Assembly (NCBI GenBank): GCA_030267565.1
Contig: BRXU01000010.1
Span: forward strand, 2,228,501 to 2,292,500
Direction: 5' to 3'
Source: Pleodorina starrii
Taxonomy: Eukaryota > Chlorophyta > Chlorophyceae > Chlamydomonadales > Volvocaceae
Length of the DNA: 64,000 bases
The translations under genes and the position numbers were made by a program. This document shows positions 34,990 through 45,370 of the stretch, in pieces; positions within the stretch are counted from its first letter, which is position 1, and the number at the start of each line of letters is the position of its first letter. The notes beneath the pieces are model-generated. The model ran no database searches and had not been told where the DNA came from. It saw nothing but the letters and a program-made list of their open reading frames with translations.

Positions 34990-35400
34990 AGAAGTTACAA
35001 GGACGGAAGGGACGGCAGCAAAATCATGCAGCAGGCCAAGCAGGCAGCAGCAAGCAAAAAACATACAGCTGAAACCGCACTCCAGATTCGCCAATCAAGG
35101 AGAGCAACGCAACACCAACCTCACAGACAGATCAGGAACAGGGCAGGAGCGAAAAACCCTAAAGCCCCCAACCACCGAAAGCCATCTCGACAAGGCAGAA
35201 AGGATTCCACATACGAAGCATAAGCCGGCGGGGGCAAAATAACCCCCCAAACGGCCACAATGAAACCAACAACAAAACACGGAAAGAAACCACGACACGA
35301 AGCAGAACCAGGCATACACCCCTTCACACACACAAACAGCCTAACCACTGACCAAGCAGAGAAAACAAAGCTACAAATACCAACACAAACGAGTATGTGC
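34990..35400 (-). mobile_element. Diverged retroelement 3' end related to the LINE cluster family
   Basis: Read on the minus strand, this segment has the order seen in the LINE 3' end but strongly diverged: a CTGTCTGTGAG...GTTGCGTTGCTCTCC block followed ~140 bases on by GTCCTTGTAACTTCTTTCAG and A residues. The LINE consensus has CTGTCTGCGAG...GCGTTGCTTGGC, then GTCCTTGTAACGTCCCTCGCAG and poly(A). It is likely a second, older family sharing the 3' end recognised by the same reverse transcriptase. Confidence 0.45.
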
Positions 35401-35404
35401 CCTT

Positions 35405-35588
35405 ACGCACCCCCAGGCCAGCCAAGGCCCCCTGGCTCTCCCCAGGCCCCCCCGGGCGTCCCCCAGCTAGCATCACCGAACACCATCAGGCATCCCGGGC
35501 ACCCCCAGGCACCCCCAGACATCCCCGATACCCCTTACAGCCCCAGGCGCCCCACGCAACCCCAAGCACCCCAAAGCACCCTTACGCA
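35405..35588. repeat. C-rich low-complexity tract
   Basis: Irregular repeats of CCCCAGGC-type words, similar to the tract at 37801-38130. No coding value. Confidence 0.6.
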
Positions 35589-35788
35589 CATCCAGGCTGC
35601 CCCCGTCCCTGTCCCTGTCCTGTCTGCGAGTTTAGGCGTTGCTTGGCTTTTTTCTCTCTCCTCGGCTCCTTGCGGTGGTTTTTGTGGGCTTCTTGCCAGG
35701 TGGTTCAGTTGTGGCTTGCCGGTCTTGCTCGGCTTGCCCGTTGGGCTTCGTTTTCCCGGTCCTTGTAACGTCCCTCGCAGAAAAAAAA
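35589..35788 (+). mobile_element. LINE 3' end fragment, 5'-truncated, with poly(A)8
   Basis: About 200 bases of the LINE 3' terminus, from the GTCCCTGTCCCTGTCCTGTC block to CCTCGCAG and eight A residues. Contains the GCAAGACCGG-type segment (as its complement) that distinguishes one subtype of the family. Confidence 0.85.
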
Positions 35789-35865
35789 GGCACCCATAGG
35801 ACCTCCTGGGCCTCCCAAAGCCCCTGGCCTCCCAAAGCCCCTGGCCCCCCCTGGCCCCCTTCTTT

Positions 35866-36672
35866 TCCTTTTCTGCAAGGGACGTTACAAGGACGGGGAA
35901 AGCGAAGCCCAACGGACAAGCCGAGCAAGACCGGCAAGCCACACCACCTTGCGAGAAGCCCCAAAAACCCACAGCAGGAAGCCGAAGAGAGAGAAACCAA
36001 GCAACGCCTAAACTCGCAGACAGGACAGGGACAGGGACGGGGGCAGCAAGAGGCCAGGAGCCCCGGCTGCACGGGCGGCACACATGGCCACCCCTACCCT
36101 AGGGCTTGCCCGGCCCTAGGGTTTGTCCCCGGTGACGGGCCCTGTTGTTGGTCCGTGGTGCTGGCCCGGGTGTTGGGCCGTGGTTTTGGCCCTGGTGTTG
36201 GGCCGTGGTGTTGGCCCTGGTGTTGGGCTGTGGGGTTGGCCTTGGTGTTGGGCCGTGGTGTTGGCCCTGGTGTTGGGCCCTGGGGTTGGCCCTGGTGTTG
36301 GGCCCTGGGGTTGGTTTCGGTTCCCTCCTCGGTGTCTTGGAGGAAGGGGTGGCCGTGTGTGCCGCCCGTGCAGCAGTGGCTCCTGGCCTTTTGCTGCCCC
36401 CGTCCCTGTCCCTGTCCTGTCTGCGAGTTTAGGCGTTGCTTGGCTTTTTCTCTCTCCTCGGCTCCTTGCTCTGGTTTTTTGGGGCTTCTTGCCAGGTTGT
36501 TGTGGCTTGCCGGTCTTGCTCGGCTTGCCCGTTGGGCTTCGCTTTCCCAGTCCTTGTAACGTCCCTCGCAGAAAAAAAAACCAAGACACCGAGGAGGGAA
36601 CCGAAACCAACACCAGGGCCCAACACCAGGGCCGAACCCCAGGGCCCAACACCAGGGCCCAACACCACGGCC
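35866..36672 (-). mobile_element. LINE 3' UTR fragment, split by a younger copy
   Basis: The 3' end (CTTGTAACGTCCCTTGCAG on the minus strand) is at the left. The copy runs to ~36102, is interrupted by the plus-strand copy 36103-36580, and resumes at 36581 with CCAAGACACCGAGGAGGGAA. In undisrupted copies (e.g. 46260) these two sides are adjacent. It contains the CAACACCAGGGCC short tandem repeats typical of the UTR middle. Confidence 0.8.
36103..36580 (+). mobile_element. LINE 3' UTR copy, 5'-truncated, inserted into 35866-36672
   Basis: Begins in the segment with GGTTTGTCCCCGGTGACGGG, passes through the GGCCCTGGTGTTG tandem repeats and ends CTCGCAG plus nine A. It lies in opposite orientation to its host copy. 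No clear target duplication was seen. Confidence 0.85.
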
Positions 36673-37649
36673 CATCACTGCCCTCGGCCGCTGCAAGCCC
36701 GGTCAGCCAGCCTGGCAGCCGCCATGTGGCACCGCACCAGCAGGACCCCGGTGCTGCCGCCGGACCGTCGGCACCCGCCGGGCCGGCCCCGGAGGCAGAC
36801 CAGGCAGCTGATGGCCCGGCTGGCATGTCTCCCCTCGCCCACCGGCGGGCCTGGCAGCGGCTGTGGGACTGCCCCGCAAGCAACCGGGCCAAGGCGCTAG
36901 CCTGGCGGCTGCAACATGCACGGCTCCCGTGCGGGCTGTACCTGGCCTCCAATGGTCAGCCGCAGCGTGCCCACTGCCCTGCTCCTAGCTGCTCGGTGGA
37001 CGGCAGCCTGCATGTCGCCAGCCTGACCCACGTCTTCTTGGAGTGCGGGGCCTACACCGCAGCTCGGGTTTGGTTGGCAGAGCTGTGGGCGGCAGTCTCC
37101 GGGGCCGCGGACTTGCCCTTCAGCCAGCCGGCTGTGCTACTGGGGGACTGGCCGGGAGGGTGGCCGGCCTACCCCACCAGCCAGGGGCTGCAGCTGCTGT
37201 GGGCGGCCCTTCGAGCCACATGGCTGTGGGCAGTCTGGGGCCACTACCACAGGGCGGAGCCTGATGACCATCCGTCGGCCACGGTGGTGGGCTGCGTCAT
37301 TGGGGAGCTGCAGCGTCTCATGAGGGCACATTTCAGCATGGCGGCGCTCTCCGAGGACACTCTGGCGGGGCTGCCCCGGGGCCACATCACGGCGCAGCTG
37401 AAGCCCGGCCGCTTGGATGCCTTCGAAGCCTCCTGGGCGCATGAAGGCGTCCTCTGCTCAGTACAGCGGGTGGCTGGCAGCAGCCCGCGTCTGAAGGTTC
37501 ATCTGTCCCTGGTGGCCCCGGTACCAGCACCACAGGCGTCCGCCGGGGGCGCCCAGGCAGCTCAGCAGGTCTCCCCGACCGGGTCCGCCATCCGCGCCCA
37601 GCCCAGCCAGGCAGCAGCTCAGCTGACAGGGCAGCCGGGGCAGTCGTGA
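36673..37649 (+). pseudogene. LINE ORF2, C-terminal part (5'-truncated)
   Basis: Open to the stop at 37647-37649. Carries the C-terminal half downstream of the reverse transcriptase, including the Cys/His motif (HCPAPSC, then LTHVFLEC; pattern C-x4-C...H-x4-C) found at the end of many LINE ORF2 proteins, followed by a Trp-rich block (WAALRATWLWAVWGHY) and a Gln/Ala tail ending QLTGQPGQS. The endonuclease and RT are missing, so it cannot be functional alone. Its UTR continues to ~37800. Confidence 0.85.
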
Positions 37650-37800
37650 GCGGGGTGTTGGGTGTCGGGGGTCTCAGTGTCTGAGGTTCTTAGGGTGCGA
37701 GGGGTCTTGAGGGTGGGGGGATTGTGGTGCGGGTTGCCTAGGGAGGGGGGTGCGGTGCGGGGCTTGCTGTGGGTGGGGCCTGAGGGGGTCTTGGGGGTCA

Positions 37801-38130
37801 CACAGGCCCCCCCCCCGGCATTCCCAGGCCCCCCCACGTCCCCAGGGCCCCCCTTCGGCTCCCCCAGGACCCCCACAGATTCCCCAAGACCCGCACAGGC
37901 CCTGCAGACTCCCCCAAGCCCAACCAGGCCTCCCCTAGGCCCTCTTCAGGGCCCCCCAGGCCCCCTATGGCTCCCTACAGACCTCCCAAGGCTCCCCAAC
38001 GCCCCCACAGGCCCCCCCAGGCCCCCCCCCCGCATTCCCAGGCCCCCTCAGGTCCCCAGGGCCCCCCTTAGGCTCCCCAGGACACCCACAGATTCCCCAA
38101 GGCCCCAACAGGCCCTGCAGACTCCCCCAA
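37801..38130. repeat. C-rich low-complexity tract (CCCCCAGG words)
   Basis: Follows an abrupt break in the LINE 3' UTR at ~37800. Built of CCCCCCAGGCCCC variants, including a near-duplicate of ~100 bases (around 37830-37920 and 38040-38130). Bases 38131-38247 beyond it are unique and unassigned. Confidence 0.65.
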
Positions 38131-38247
38131 GCCCAATCAGCGCTGCAGGAGGCGCCTGGCGCACCAGCAGTAGGGGACGGCACTCACCCAGCCGCCGAGC
38201 CCGCACCAACAGCCGCCCCGGCCCTCGGGAGGCCGGCCGCCTTGGGG

Positions 38248-39996
38248 TTTTTTTTCTGCGAGGGACGTTACAAGGACTGGGAAAGCGAAGCCCAACGGGC
38301 AAGCCGATCAACCTGGCAAGAAGCCCAAGAAACCACCGCAAGGAGCCGAGGAGAGAGAAAAAGCCAAGCAACGCCTAAACTCGCAGACAGGACAGGGACA
38401 GGGACGGGGGCAGCAAGAGGCCAGGAGCCACTGCTGCACGGGCGGCACACACGGCCGCCCCTTCCTCCAAGACACCGAGGAGGGAACCGAAACCAACACC
38501 AGGGCCCAACACCAGGGCCAAACCCCAGGGCCCAACACCAGGGCCAACACCACGGCCCAACACCAGGGCCAACCCCACAGCCCAACACCAGGGCCCAACA
38601 CCAGGGCCCAAAACCAGAGCCAACACCACGGCCCAACACCAGGGCAAAAACCACGGCCCAACACCCGGGCCAGCACCACTCGCAGAAAAAAAAACCCTGA
38701 CCAACAACAGGGCCCGTCACCGAGGACAAACCCCTGGGCCGGGCAAAGGCCCCAACAGCGACCACAGCGACAACACAACCACAACCTGCACAACCTCAAC
38801 AACCAAGGGGCGAACCCTACACCCAGGGCGACAGCAACAGGAACGGCAAACAAAACCGGGCAACCACCACAGCGAACCAGGGCGGACAAGCCCCTCCCCG
38901 CCGGGGAGCACCAGAGGAAACAGGAAAGCCACAGCACGCCCGAAGAGAACCCCGCACCACCTAAACCGCCTCCCAGAGCCACAAAAGCCGCAGGGACGGC
39001 CCCACACGAAGCGCACCAGAGACAAACAACAACCGACCCCACCCTGGGGGCGTCCCCGCAAGACAGCAGGCCCCAAGACACACCTCCCTCCCAAGACACC
39101 CCGCACCACAGGAACCGCACTCCCGCGGCCCCCCGGCTCCCAAGAACCCCCACGGGCGCAGCAGGGGCAGCACCGCCTGGCTGGAAACCAGGGCACAAGC
39201 GCGCCGGCGACAAGACTCCCGCAGACTCCACCCTGAGGGCGTCCCCTCCAGACAGCGACCCCCGAACCGCACCTGCCTCCCACGGCAGCCTGCACCACAC
39301 CAACCCTGCACCGAAGCCCCCCCGCCCCTCCCCAGACCCCCTCCGAAACCCTCCCCAGTCCCCCCCGCGCCGCGCGCACCCCACTCCCAAGACCCCCCGA
39401 CCCCCAAAAACCCCCTCCAGGCCGCAGGGAGAGCACCGCCGGGTCGGAGACCAGAGCACGAGAGCGCCTGCGACAAGACACCCACAGACCCCACACAGGG
39501 GGCGTCCCCTCTAGACAGCGACCCGCGAACCGCACCTGCCTCCCACGGCAGCCTGCACCACACCAACCCTGCACCGAAGCTCCCCCGACCCCCAAGACCC
39601 CCTCAGGCCCCACCCACAGCAAGCCCCGCACCGCACCCCCCTCCCTAGGCAACCCGCACCCGCACCGCACTCCACCCTCGAAGCCCCTCGCACCCTAAGA
39701 ACCTCAGACACCGAGACCCCCGACTCCCAACACCCCGCTCACGACGGCCCCGGCTGCCCTGTCAGCTGAGCTGCTGCCTGGCTGGACTGGGCGCTGATGG
39801 CTGACCCGGATGGGGAGACCTGCTGTGCTGCCTGGGCGCTCCCGGCGGATGCCTGTGGAGCTGGGACCGGGGCCACCCGGGACAGATGAACCTGCAGACG
39901 CGGGCAGCTGCCAGCCACCCGCTGTACGGAGCAGAGGACGCCTTCATGCGCCCAGGAGGCTTCGAAGGCATCCAACCGGCCGGGCTTCAGCTGCGC
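38248..39996 (-). mobile_element. LINE copy E, 5'-truncated (ORF2 tail plus whole 3' UTR)
   Basis: 1,749 bases with poly(T) 38248-38255 at the left (3' end), a ~1.48-kb 3' UTR, and the last ~86 codons of ORF2 (39996-39739). It is nearly identical, over its whole length and at an offset of 1,751, to the 3' part of the adjacent copy F; I saw only about four substitutions. The UTR supports long meaningless frames on both strands. Confidence 0.9.
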
Positions 39997-41489
39997 TTTT
40001 TTTTTTCTGCGAGGGACGTTACAAGGACTGGGAAAGCGAAGCCCAACGGGCAAGCCGAACAACCTGGCAAGAAGCCCAAGAAACCACCGCAAGGAGCCGA
40101 GGAGAGAGAAAAAGCCAAGCAACGCCTAAACTCGCAGACAGGACAGGGACAGGGACGGGGGCAGCAAGAGGCCAGGAGCCACTGCTGCACGGGCGGCACA
40201 CACGGCCGCCCCTTCCTCCAAGACACCGAGGAGGGAACCGAAACCAACACCAGGGCCCAACACCAGGGACAAACCCCAGGGCCCAACACCAGGGCCAACA
40301 CCACGGCCCAACACCAGGGCCAACCCCACAGCCCAACACCAGGGCCCAACACCAGGGCCCAAAACCAGAGCCAACACCACGGCCCAACACCAGGGCAAAA
40401 ACCACGGCCCAACACCCGGGCCAGCACCACTCGCAGAAAAAAAAACCCTGACCAACAACAGGGCCCGTCACCGAGGACAAACCCCTGGGCCGGGCAAAGG
40501 CCCCAACAGCGACCACAGCGACAACACAACCACAACCTGCACAACCTCAACAACCAAGGGGCGAACCCTACACCCAGGGCGACAGCAACAGGAACGGCAA
40601 ACAAAACCGGGCAACCGCCACAGCGAACCAGGGCGGACAAGCCCCTCCCCGCCGGGGAGCACCAGAGGAAACAGGAAAGCCACAGCACGCCCGAAGAGAA
40701 CCCCGCACCACCTAAACCGCCTCCCAGAGCCACAAAAGCCGCAGGGACGGCCCCACACGAAGCGCACCAGAGACAAACAACAACCGACCCCACCCTGGGG
40801 GCGTCCCCGCAAGACAGCAGGCCCCAAGACACACCTCCCTCCCAAGACACCCCGCACCACAGGAACCGCACTCCCGCGGCCCCCCGGCTCCCAAGAACCC
40901 CCACGGGCGCAGCAGGGGCAGCACCGCCTGGCTGGAAACCAGGGCACAAGCGCGCCGGCGACAAGACTCCCGCAGACTCCACCCTGAGGGCGTCCCCTCC
41001 AGACAGCGACCCCCGAACCGCACCTGCCTCCCACGGCAGCCTGCACCACACCAACCCTGCACCGAAGCCCCCCCGCCCCTCCCCAGACTCCCTCCGAAAC
41101 CCTCCCCAGTCCCCCCCGCGCCGCGCGCACCCCACTCCCAAGACCCCCCGACCCCCAAAAACCCCCTCCAGGCCGCAGGGAGAGCACCGCCGGGTCGGAG
41201 ACCAGAGCACGAGAGCGCCTGCGACAAGACACCCACAGACCCCACACAGGGGGCGTCCCCTCTAGACAGCGACCCGCGAACCGCACCTGCCTCCCACGGC
41301 AGCCTGCACCACACCAACCCTGCACCGAAGCTCCCCCGACCCCCAAGACCCCCTCAGGCCCCACCCACAGCAAGCCCCGCACCGCACCCCCCTCCCTAGG
41401 CAACCCGCACCCGCACCGCACTCCACCCTCGAAGCCCCTCGCACCCTAAGAACCTCAGACACCGAGACCCCCGACTCCCAACACCCCGC

Positions 41490-43425
41490 TCACGACGGCC
41501 CCGGCTGCCCTGTCAGCTGAGCTGCTGCCTGGCTGGGCTGGGCGCTGATGGCTGACCCGGATGGGGAGACCTGCTGTGCTGCCTGGGCGCTCCCGGCGGA
41601 TGCCTGTGGAGCTGGGACCGGGGCCACCCGGGACAGATGAACCTGCAGACGCGGGCAGCTGCCAGCCACCCGCTGTACGGAGCAGAGGACGCCTTCATGC
41701 GCCCAGGAGGCTTCGAAGGCATCCAACCGGCCGGGCTTCAGCTGCGCTGTGATGTGGCCCCGGGGCAGCCCCGCCAGAGTGTCCTCGGAGAGCGCCGCCA
41801 TGCTGAAATGAGCCCTCATGAGACGCTGCAGCTCCCCAATGATGCAGCCCACCACCGTGGCCGACGGATGGTCATCAGGCTCCGCCCTGTGGTAGTGGCC
41901 CCAGACCGCCCACAGCCAAGTGGCTCGAAGGGCTGCCCACAGCAGCTGCAGCCCAGGGCGGGTGGGGTAGGCCGGCCACCCTCCCGGCCAGTCCCCCAGT
42001 AGCACAGCCGGCTGGCTGAAGGGCAAGTCCGCGGCCCCGGAGACTGCCGCCCACAGCTCTGCCAGCCAAACCCGAGCTGCGGTGTAAGCCCCGCACTCCA
42101 AGAAGACGTGGGTCAGGCTGGCGACATGCAGGCTGCCGTCCACCGAGCAGCTAGGAGCAGGGCAGTGGGCACGCTGCGGCTGACCTTTGGAGGCCAGGTA
42201 CACCCCGCACGGGAGCCGTCCATTTTTTTTTCTGCGAGGGACGTTACAAGGACTGGGAAAGCGAAGCCCAACGGGCAAGCCGAACAACCTGGCAAGAAGC
42301 CCAAGAAACCACCGCAAGGAGCCGAGGAGAGAGAAAAAGGTGCAGCCGCCAGGCTAGCGCCTTGGCCCGGTTGCTTGCGGGGCAGTCCCACAGCCGCTGC
42401 CAGGCCCGCCGGCGGTCGAGGGGAGACATGCCAGCCGGGCCATCCGCTGCCTGGTCTACCTCCGGGGCCGGCCCGGCGGGTGACGACGGTCCGGCGGTAG
42501 CACCGGGGTACTGCTGGTGCGGTGCCACATGGCGGCTGCCAGGCTGGCTGACCGGGCTTGCAGCGGCTGAGGGCAGTGATGGGGGGGAGGATCGGGGCCG
42601 CATCCAGCCGGGGCTGGGTGTGGGGTTCATTGCAAACCACCGGCTGCGGCTGGGCGCTTGCTGAGCCAGCCAGTGTTGGTGCCAGCGGGCCTCCTGTTGC
42701 TGTAGCTGGCTGTGCGGGTGCTCGGGCCACGCCGCGGGCATGAGGGGCCCCGTGTCTTGGTCCCGGCCCCAGCTGTGACCGCGGGCGGTGAGGCGGTGGC
42801 GCACCTCACTCACTGTGTAGTGGATGAGGGGCAGCACGCCGTGGCCGTGGCTGAGGGGGTAGCACTGGACCGAGTCCCAAAGCCCCAGCAGCTGGTATTC
42901 CACTGGCCATGAGGAGGCGCGTTGGGCTGGGGGCACCTCGTTGTATCGCTGATGGTCCTCCAAGGTCCAGTGTCGGCGCGGCTTGCGGCCCGGCAGCACG
43001 CAGGCTGCAGGCCAGTCGGCGTCCCCCGCTGCTCCGGCCTGCTCGCTGTCTGGGGGCACCAAGCGGCCGTTGGGCAGGACGGTCCACAAGACTCCCGTAG
43101 GGCTGCTGACCCGGCTGCCATCGGGCGACAGGAGCCAGTCGGGCGCCGGCGGCAGTTCGGGGTCCAGGGGGTCGGCTGGCAGCAGTCTCCGCCAGTCGGT
43201 TGGGATGGCCCCAAGGACCGCCTGCATGAGGGGTTCGTGCTGGTCATGGGCGACGCTGCACGGAGCTCGGCCAGGGTGTGGGGTCCCAGGTGGGCGGTCC
43301 CAGCCGGCGGGGTGAAGGGCTGGTCGGCGGCGGGGTCACACAAGGCTGCATTGAAGAACAGGGGCTCATGCAGGATGGCACGCGCGTCCGTGGTCTCTGG
43401 GTAGGCCAGCCGGGTCGGGAGCGAG
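41490..43425 (-). pseudogene. LINE ORF2 C-terminal half in copy F, disrupted by insertion
   Basis: Reading right to left: a segment with FFNAALCDPAADQPFTPP, then DWLLSPDGSR (no stop here, unlike the copy at 49377), the basic block WTLEDHQRYNE, the HCPAPSC/THVFLEC zinc-like motif and the stop at 41490-41492. The frame is open except for the 115-base insertion and one frame slip near 43230-43250. The endonuclease and RT are absent. Confidence 0.8.
42224..42338 (-). mobile_element. 115-nt LINE 3' end fragment inserted in ORF2 of copy F
   Basis: Compared with the uninterrupted copy at ~48590 (CCGTCCATGGTGCAGCC), the site here reads CCGTCCAT, then the insert, then GGTGCAGCC. The insert is the last ~107 bases of the LINE plus poly(A)8. 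No target duplication is present, so this is a blunt or microhomology-joined extreme 5' truncation. Confidence 0.9.
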
Positions 43426-43597
43426 GCTGCGCTGTGATGTGGCCCCGGGGCAGCCCCGCCAGAGTGTCCTCGGAGAGCGCCGCCATGCTGAAATGAGCCC
43501 TCATGAGACGCTGCAGCTCCCCAATGACGCAGCCCACCACCGTGGCCGACGGATGGTCATCAGGCTCCGCCCTGTGGTAGTGGCCCCAGACCGCCCA
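43426..43597 (-). pseudogene. LINE ORF2 fragment, same orientation as copy F
   Basis: 172 bases matching 41742-41912 (the region encoding VVGCVIGELQRLMRAHFS to the GHITAQ block). It sits between the broken 5' end of copy F and the plus-strand ORF1 of copy G. Confidence 0.75.
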
Positions 43598-44623
43598 GCC
43601 TGGTGGCCGGCCCCCAGCCCCCAGCCCCCAGCCCTGCCTCGGCTGCCCTCAGCCCTACCTCCCCTGGGATGGCTGATGGCCAGGCATGGTGGCGCCGACC
43701 CCAGCTGGTGGAGGCCCCGGACAGCCCCAACAGCCTCCCAGATGTGTTGCGGACCGTCCAGGACGCACAGAACCGGCGCCATTCCCCATACCCCCGGGCC
43801 GGGGTTGGCGCCAACCCCCAGGGCCAGGGCCCCAACCCCACTCCCATCTGCGACACCTTCTTCCCCCCTGAGGCCGAGCTGGCCACGATGGCGGTCCCCC
43901 CAGGGGCCCACCAGGGCAGCCCCAGTGGGCCCCCCCCCCAGGGGCAGCAGGACCCCTCCCGAGCCCCCACCTCTCCCCAGGCCGGCAGCACCGGGCGGTG
44001 GTGGCGACAACCGGACGCCTTCACCCGTCACCACCAGCCCCTCGACCCCACCTCGGCCAGGGGCGGGCCCACGCAGCCCTCGTCGCCTGCGGCTGCAGCC
44101 CTGTCTGCTGGAGCTGACCCCACGCTGACCCAGCCGCCGCCCCAGGCTCAGCCCACAGGCACTGCTGGCCACCACGGCCCCGGGGGGGAAGGGGGGCCCT
44201 GGCTGCCCCCCCCGCCGGCGCCCAGCCCCGGCCGGGCAGCTCGCGGCCCGCCGCTCCAGCCAACCGCCCTCAGCCCCACAGCACAGGCTGCTAGCCCTCC
44301 ACACCAGCCCCCGCCGGGCCCCAGCAATGTCCCTGGCCTGGGACTGCCGGACACGGAGCTCGACGTGCTGCGGGCCGCCAGCCTGATCACGACCACACCC
44401 AGCCAGTGGGCCCCCCCCGCAGACACCCTTGCGGCTGGATACCATGACCAGTTTATGGATTACTTCACGGCGTGCCCCCACCCCGCCTGCTCGTCCGTCG
44501 CCTTCCAGGCGGTTCTGCGCCAGCTCTTCATCCGCCACCACCCCCGACTGGAGTCTCCGGAGCTCGTCGACCCCCGCCCAGTCGTGGTCGCCTTCTGCCG
44601 CCAGGCACTGCACCAGCTGGACC

Positions 44624-44992
44624 AACGAACAAGCCCTGTCCCTGTCCTGTCCGGAGGTTTACAAGACTCATCATCCAGTCATCAGCCCCATCCATCTGGC
44701 CCTTGGAGACGCCCAGAAGCCTGGCACGCTAGCTACTCAGCAGAAGTGGCAGCATCAGTGCCCCCGTCCCTGTCCCTGTCCTGTCTGCGAGTTTAGGCGT
44801 TGCTTGGCTTTTTCTCTCTCCTCGGCTCCTTGCGGTGGTTTCTTGGGCTTCTTGCCAGGTTGTTCGGCTTGCCCGTTGGGCTTCGCTTTCCCAGTCCTTG
44901 TAACGTCCCTCGCAGAAAAAAAAAATCAGTGGAGCCGCCAGACAACATGTGTCCCATGTCCCGAGTCCGGGTTCCTCCGGAATTAAAAAAAA
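44624..44992 (+). mobile_element. SINE copy 1 in LINE ORF1, with 20-bp target duplication and a nested LINE fragment
   Basis: Flanked by GGCACTGCACCAGCTGGACC at 44604-44623 and 44993-45012 (perfect 20 bp). The SINE body is 5'-truncated, starts near CCCTGTCCCTGTCCTGTCCG, includes GGCCCTTGGAGACGCCCAGA and GGAGCCGCCAGACAACATGT, and ends GGGTTCCTCCGGAATT plus eight A. A 164-base LINE fragment is nested inside. The long duplication and A-tail indicate target-primed reverse transcription by LINE machinery. Confidence 0.9.
44761..44924 (+). mobile_element. LINE 3' end fragment nested in SINE copy 1 (7-bp target duplication)
   Basis: 164 bases from CCCCCGTCCCTGTCC to CTCGCAG and poly(A), flanked by ATCAGTG at 44754-44760 and 44925-44931. 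Confidence 0.9.
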
Positions 44993-45370
44993 GGCACTGC
45001 ACCAGCTGGACCTGGCGCCCCCAGCGCCACTCGGCGCACAGGACCTGGATGATCTCCTCCTGCGCGAGAACCACAGCTGGCTGTCCCCGCGGTGCCCGCA
45101 TGTGCTGCCCGAGGTGATGGCAGCGGCCCAATCAGCCCTGGAGCCCGCCCTCAAAGCTCAGACCGGCAATCGCAGCTCCGCCGGCGCCTTTTTAAAGGTC
45201 TACCATGACCATCTGCGCTCCCTGGCCCCCTTCCTGCCGGGCCTGCGCCCCACCCCCGGGCACGTGCGCTCCTTGATCGTCGCTGCCCTGGGCCAACTGC
45301 AGCAGGCCCGAGCCCAAACCGCCCGCCACGACGGCCGCCCCTCCCGACGGGCGGCGCGTGGTGCGCAGCC

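Larger units (their letters stand above)
39997..43425 (-). mobile_element. LINE copy F, 5'-truncated, directly abutting copy E
   Basis: Poly(T)10 at 39997-40006 marks the 3' end. The UTR runs to 41489 and ORF2 C-terminal sequence from 41490 to 43425. A 115-base younger fragment interrupts ORF2 at 42224-42338. The left end joins the truncated 5' end of copy E with no intervening base. The right end breaks inside ORF2 and is followed by another ORF2 piece. Confidence 0.9.

Noticed and set aside
38308..41265. Frames of 300-460 codons on both strands (e.g. 38308-39459, 39886-41265)
   Set aside because: They are in the non-coding LINE 3' UTR, start or end in unrelated ORF2 sequence, and recur only as UTR copies.
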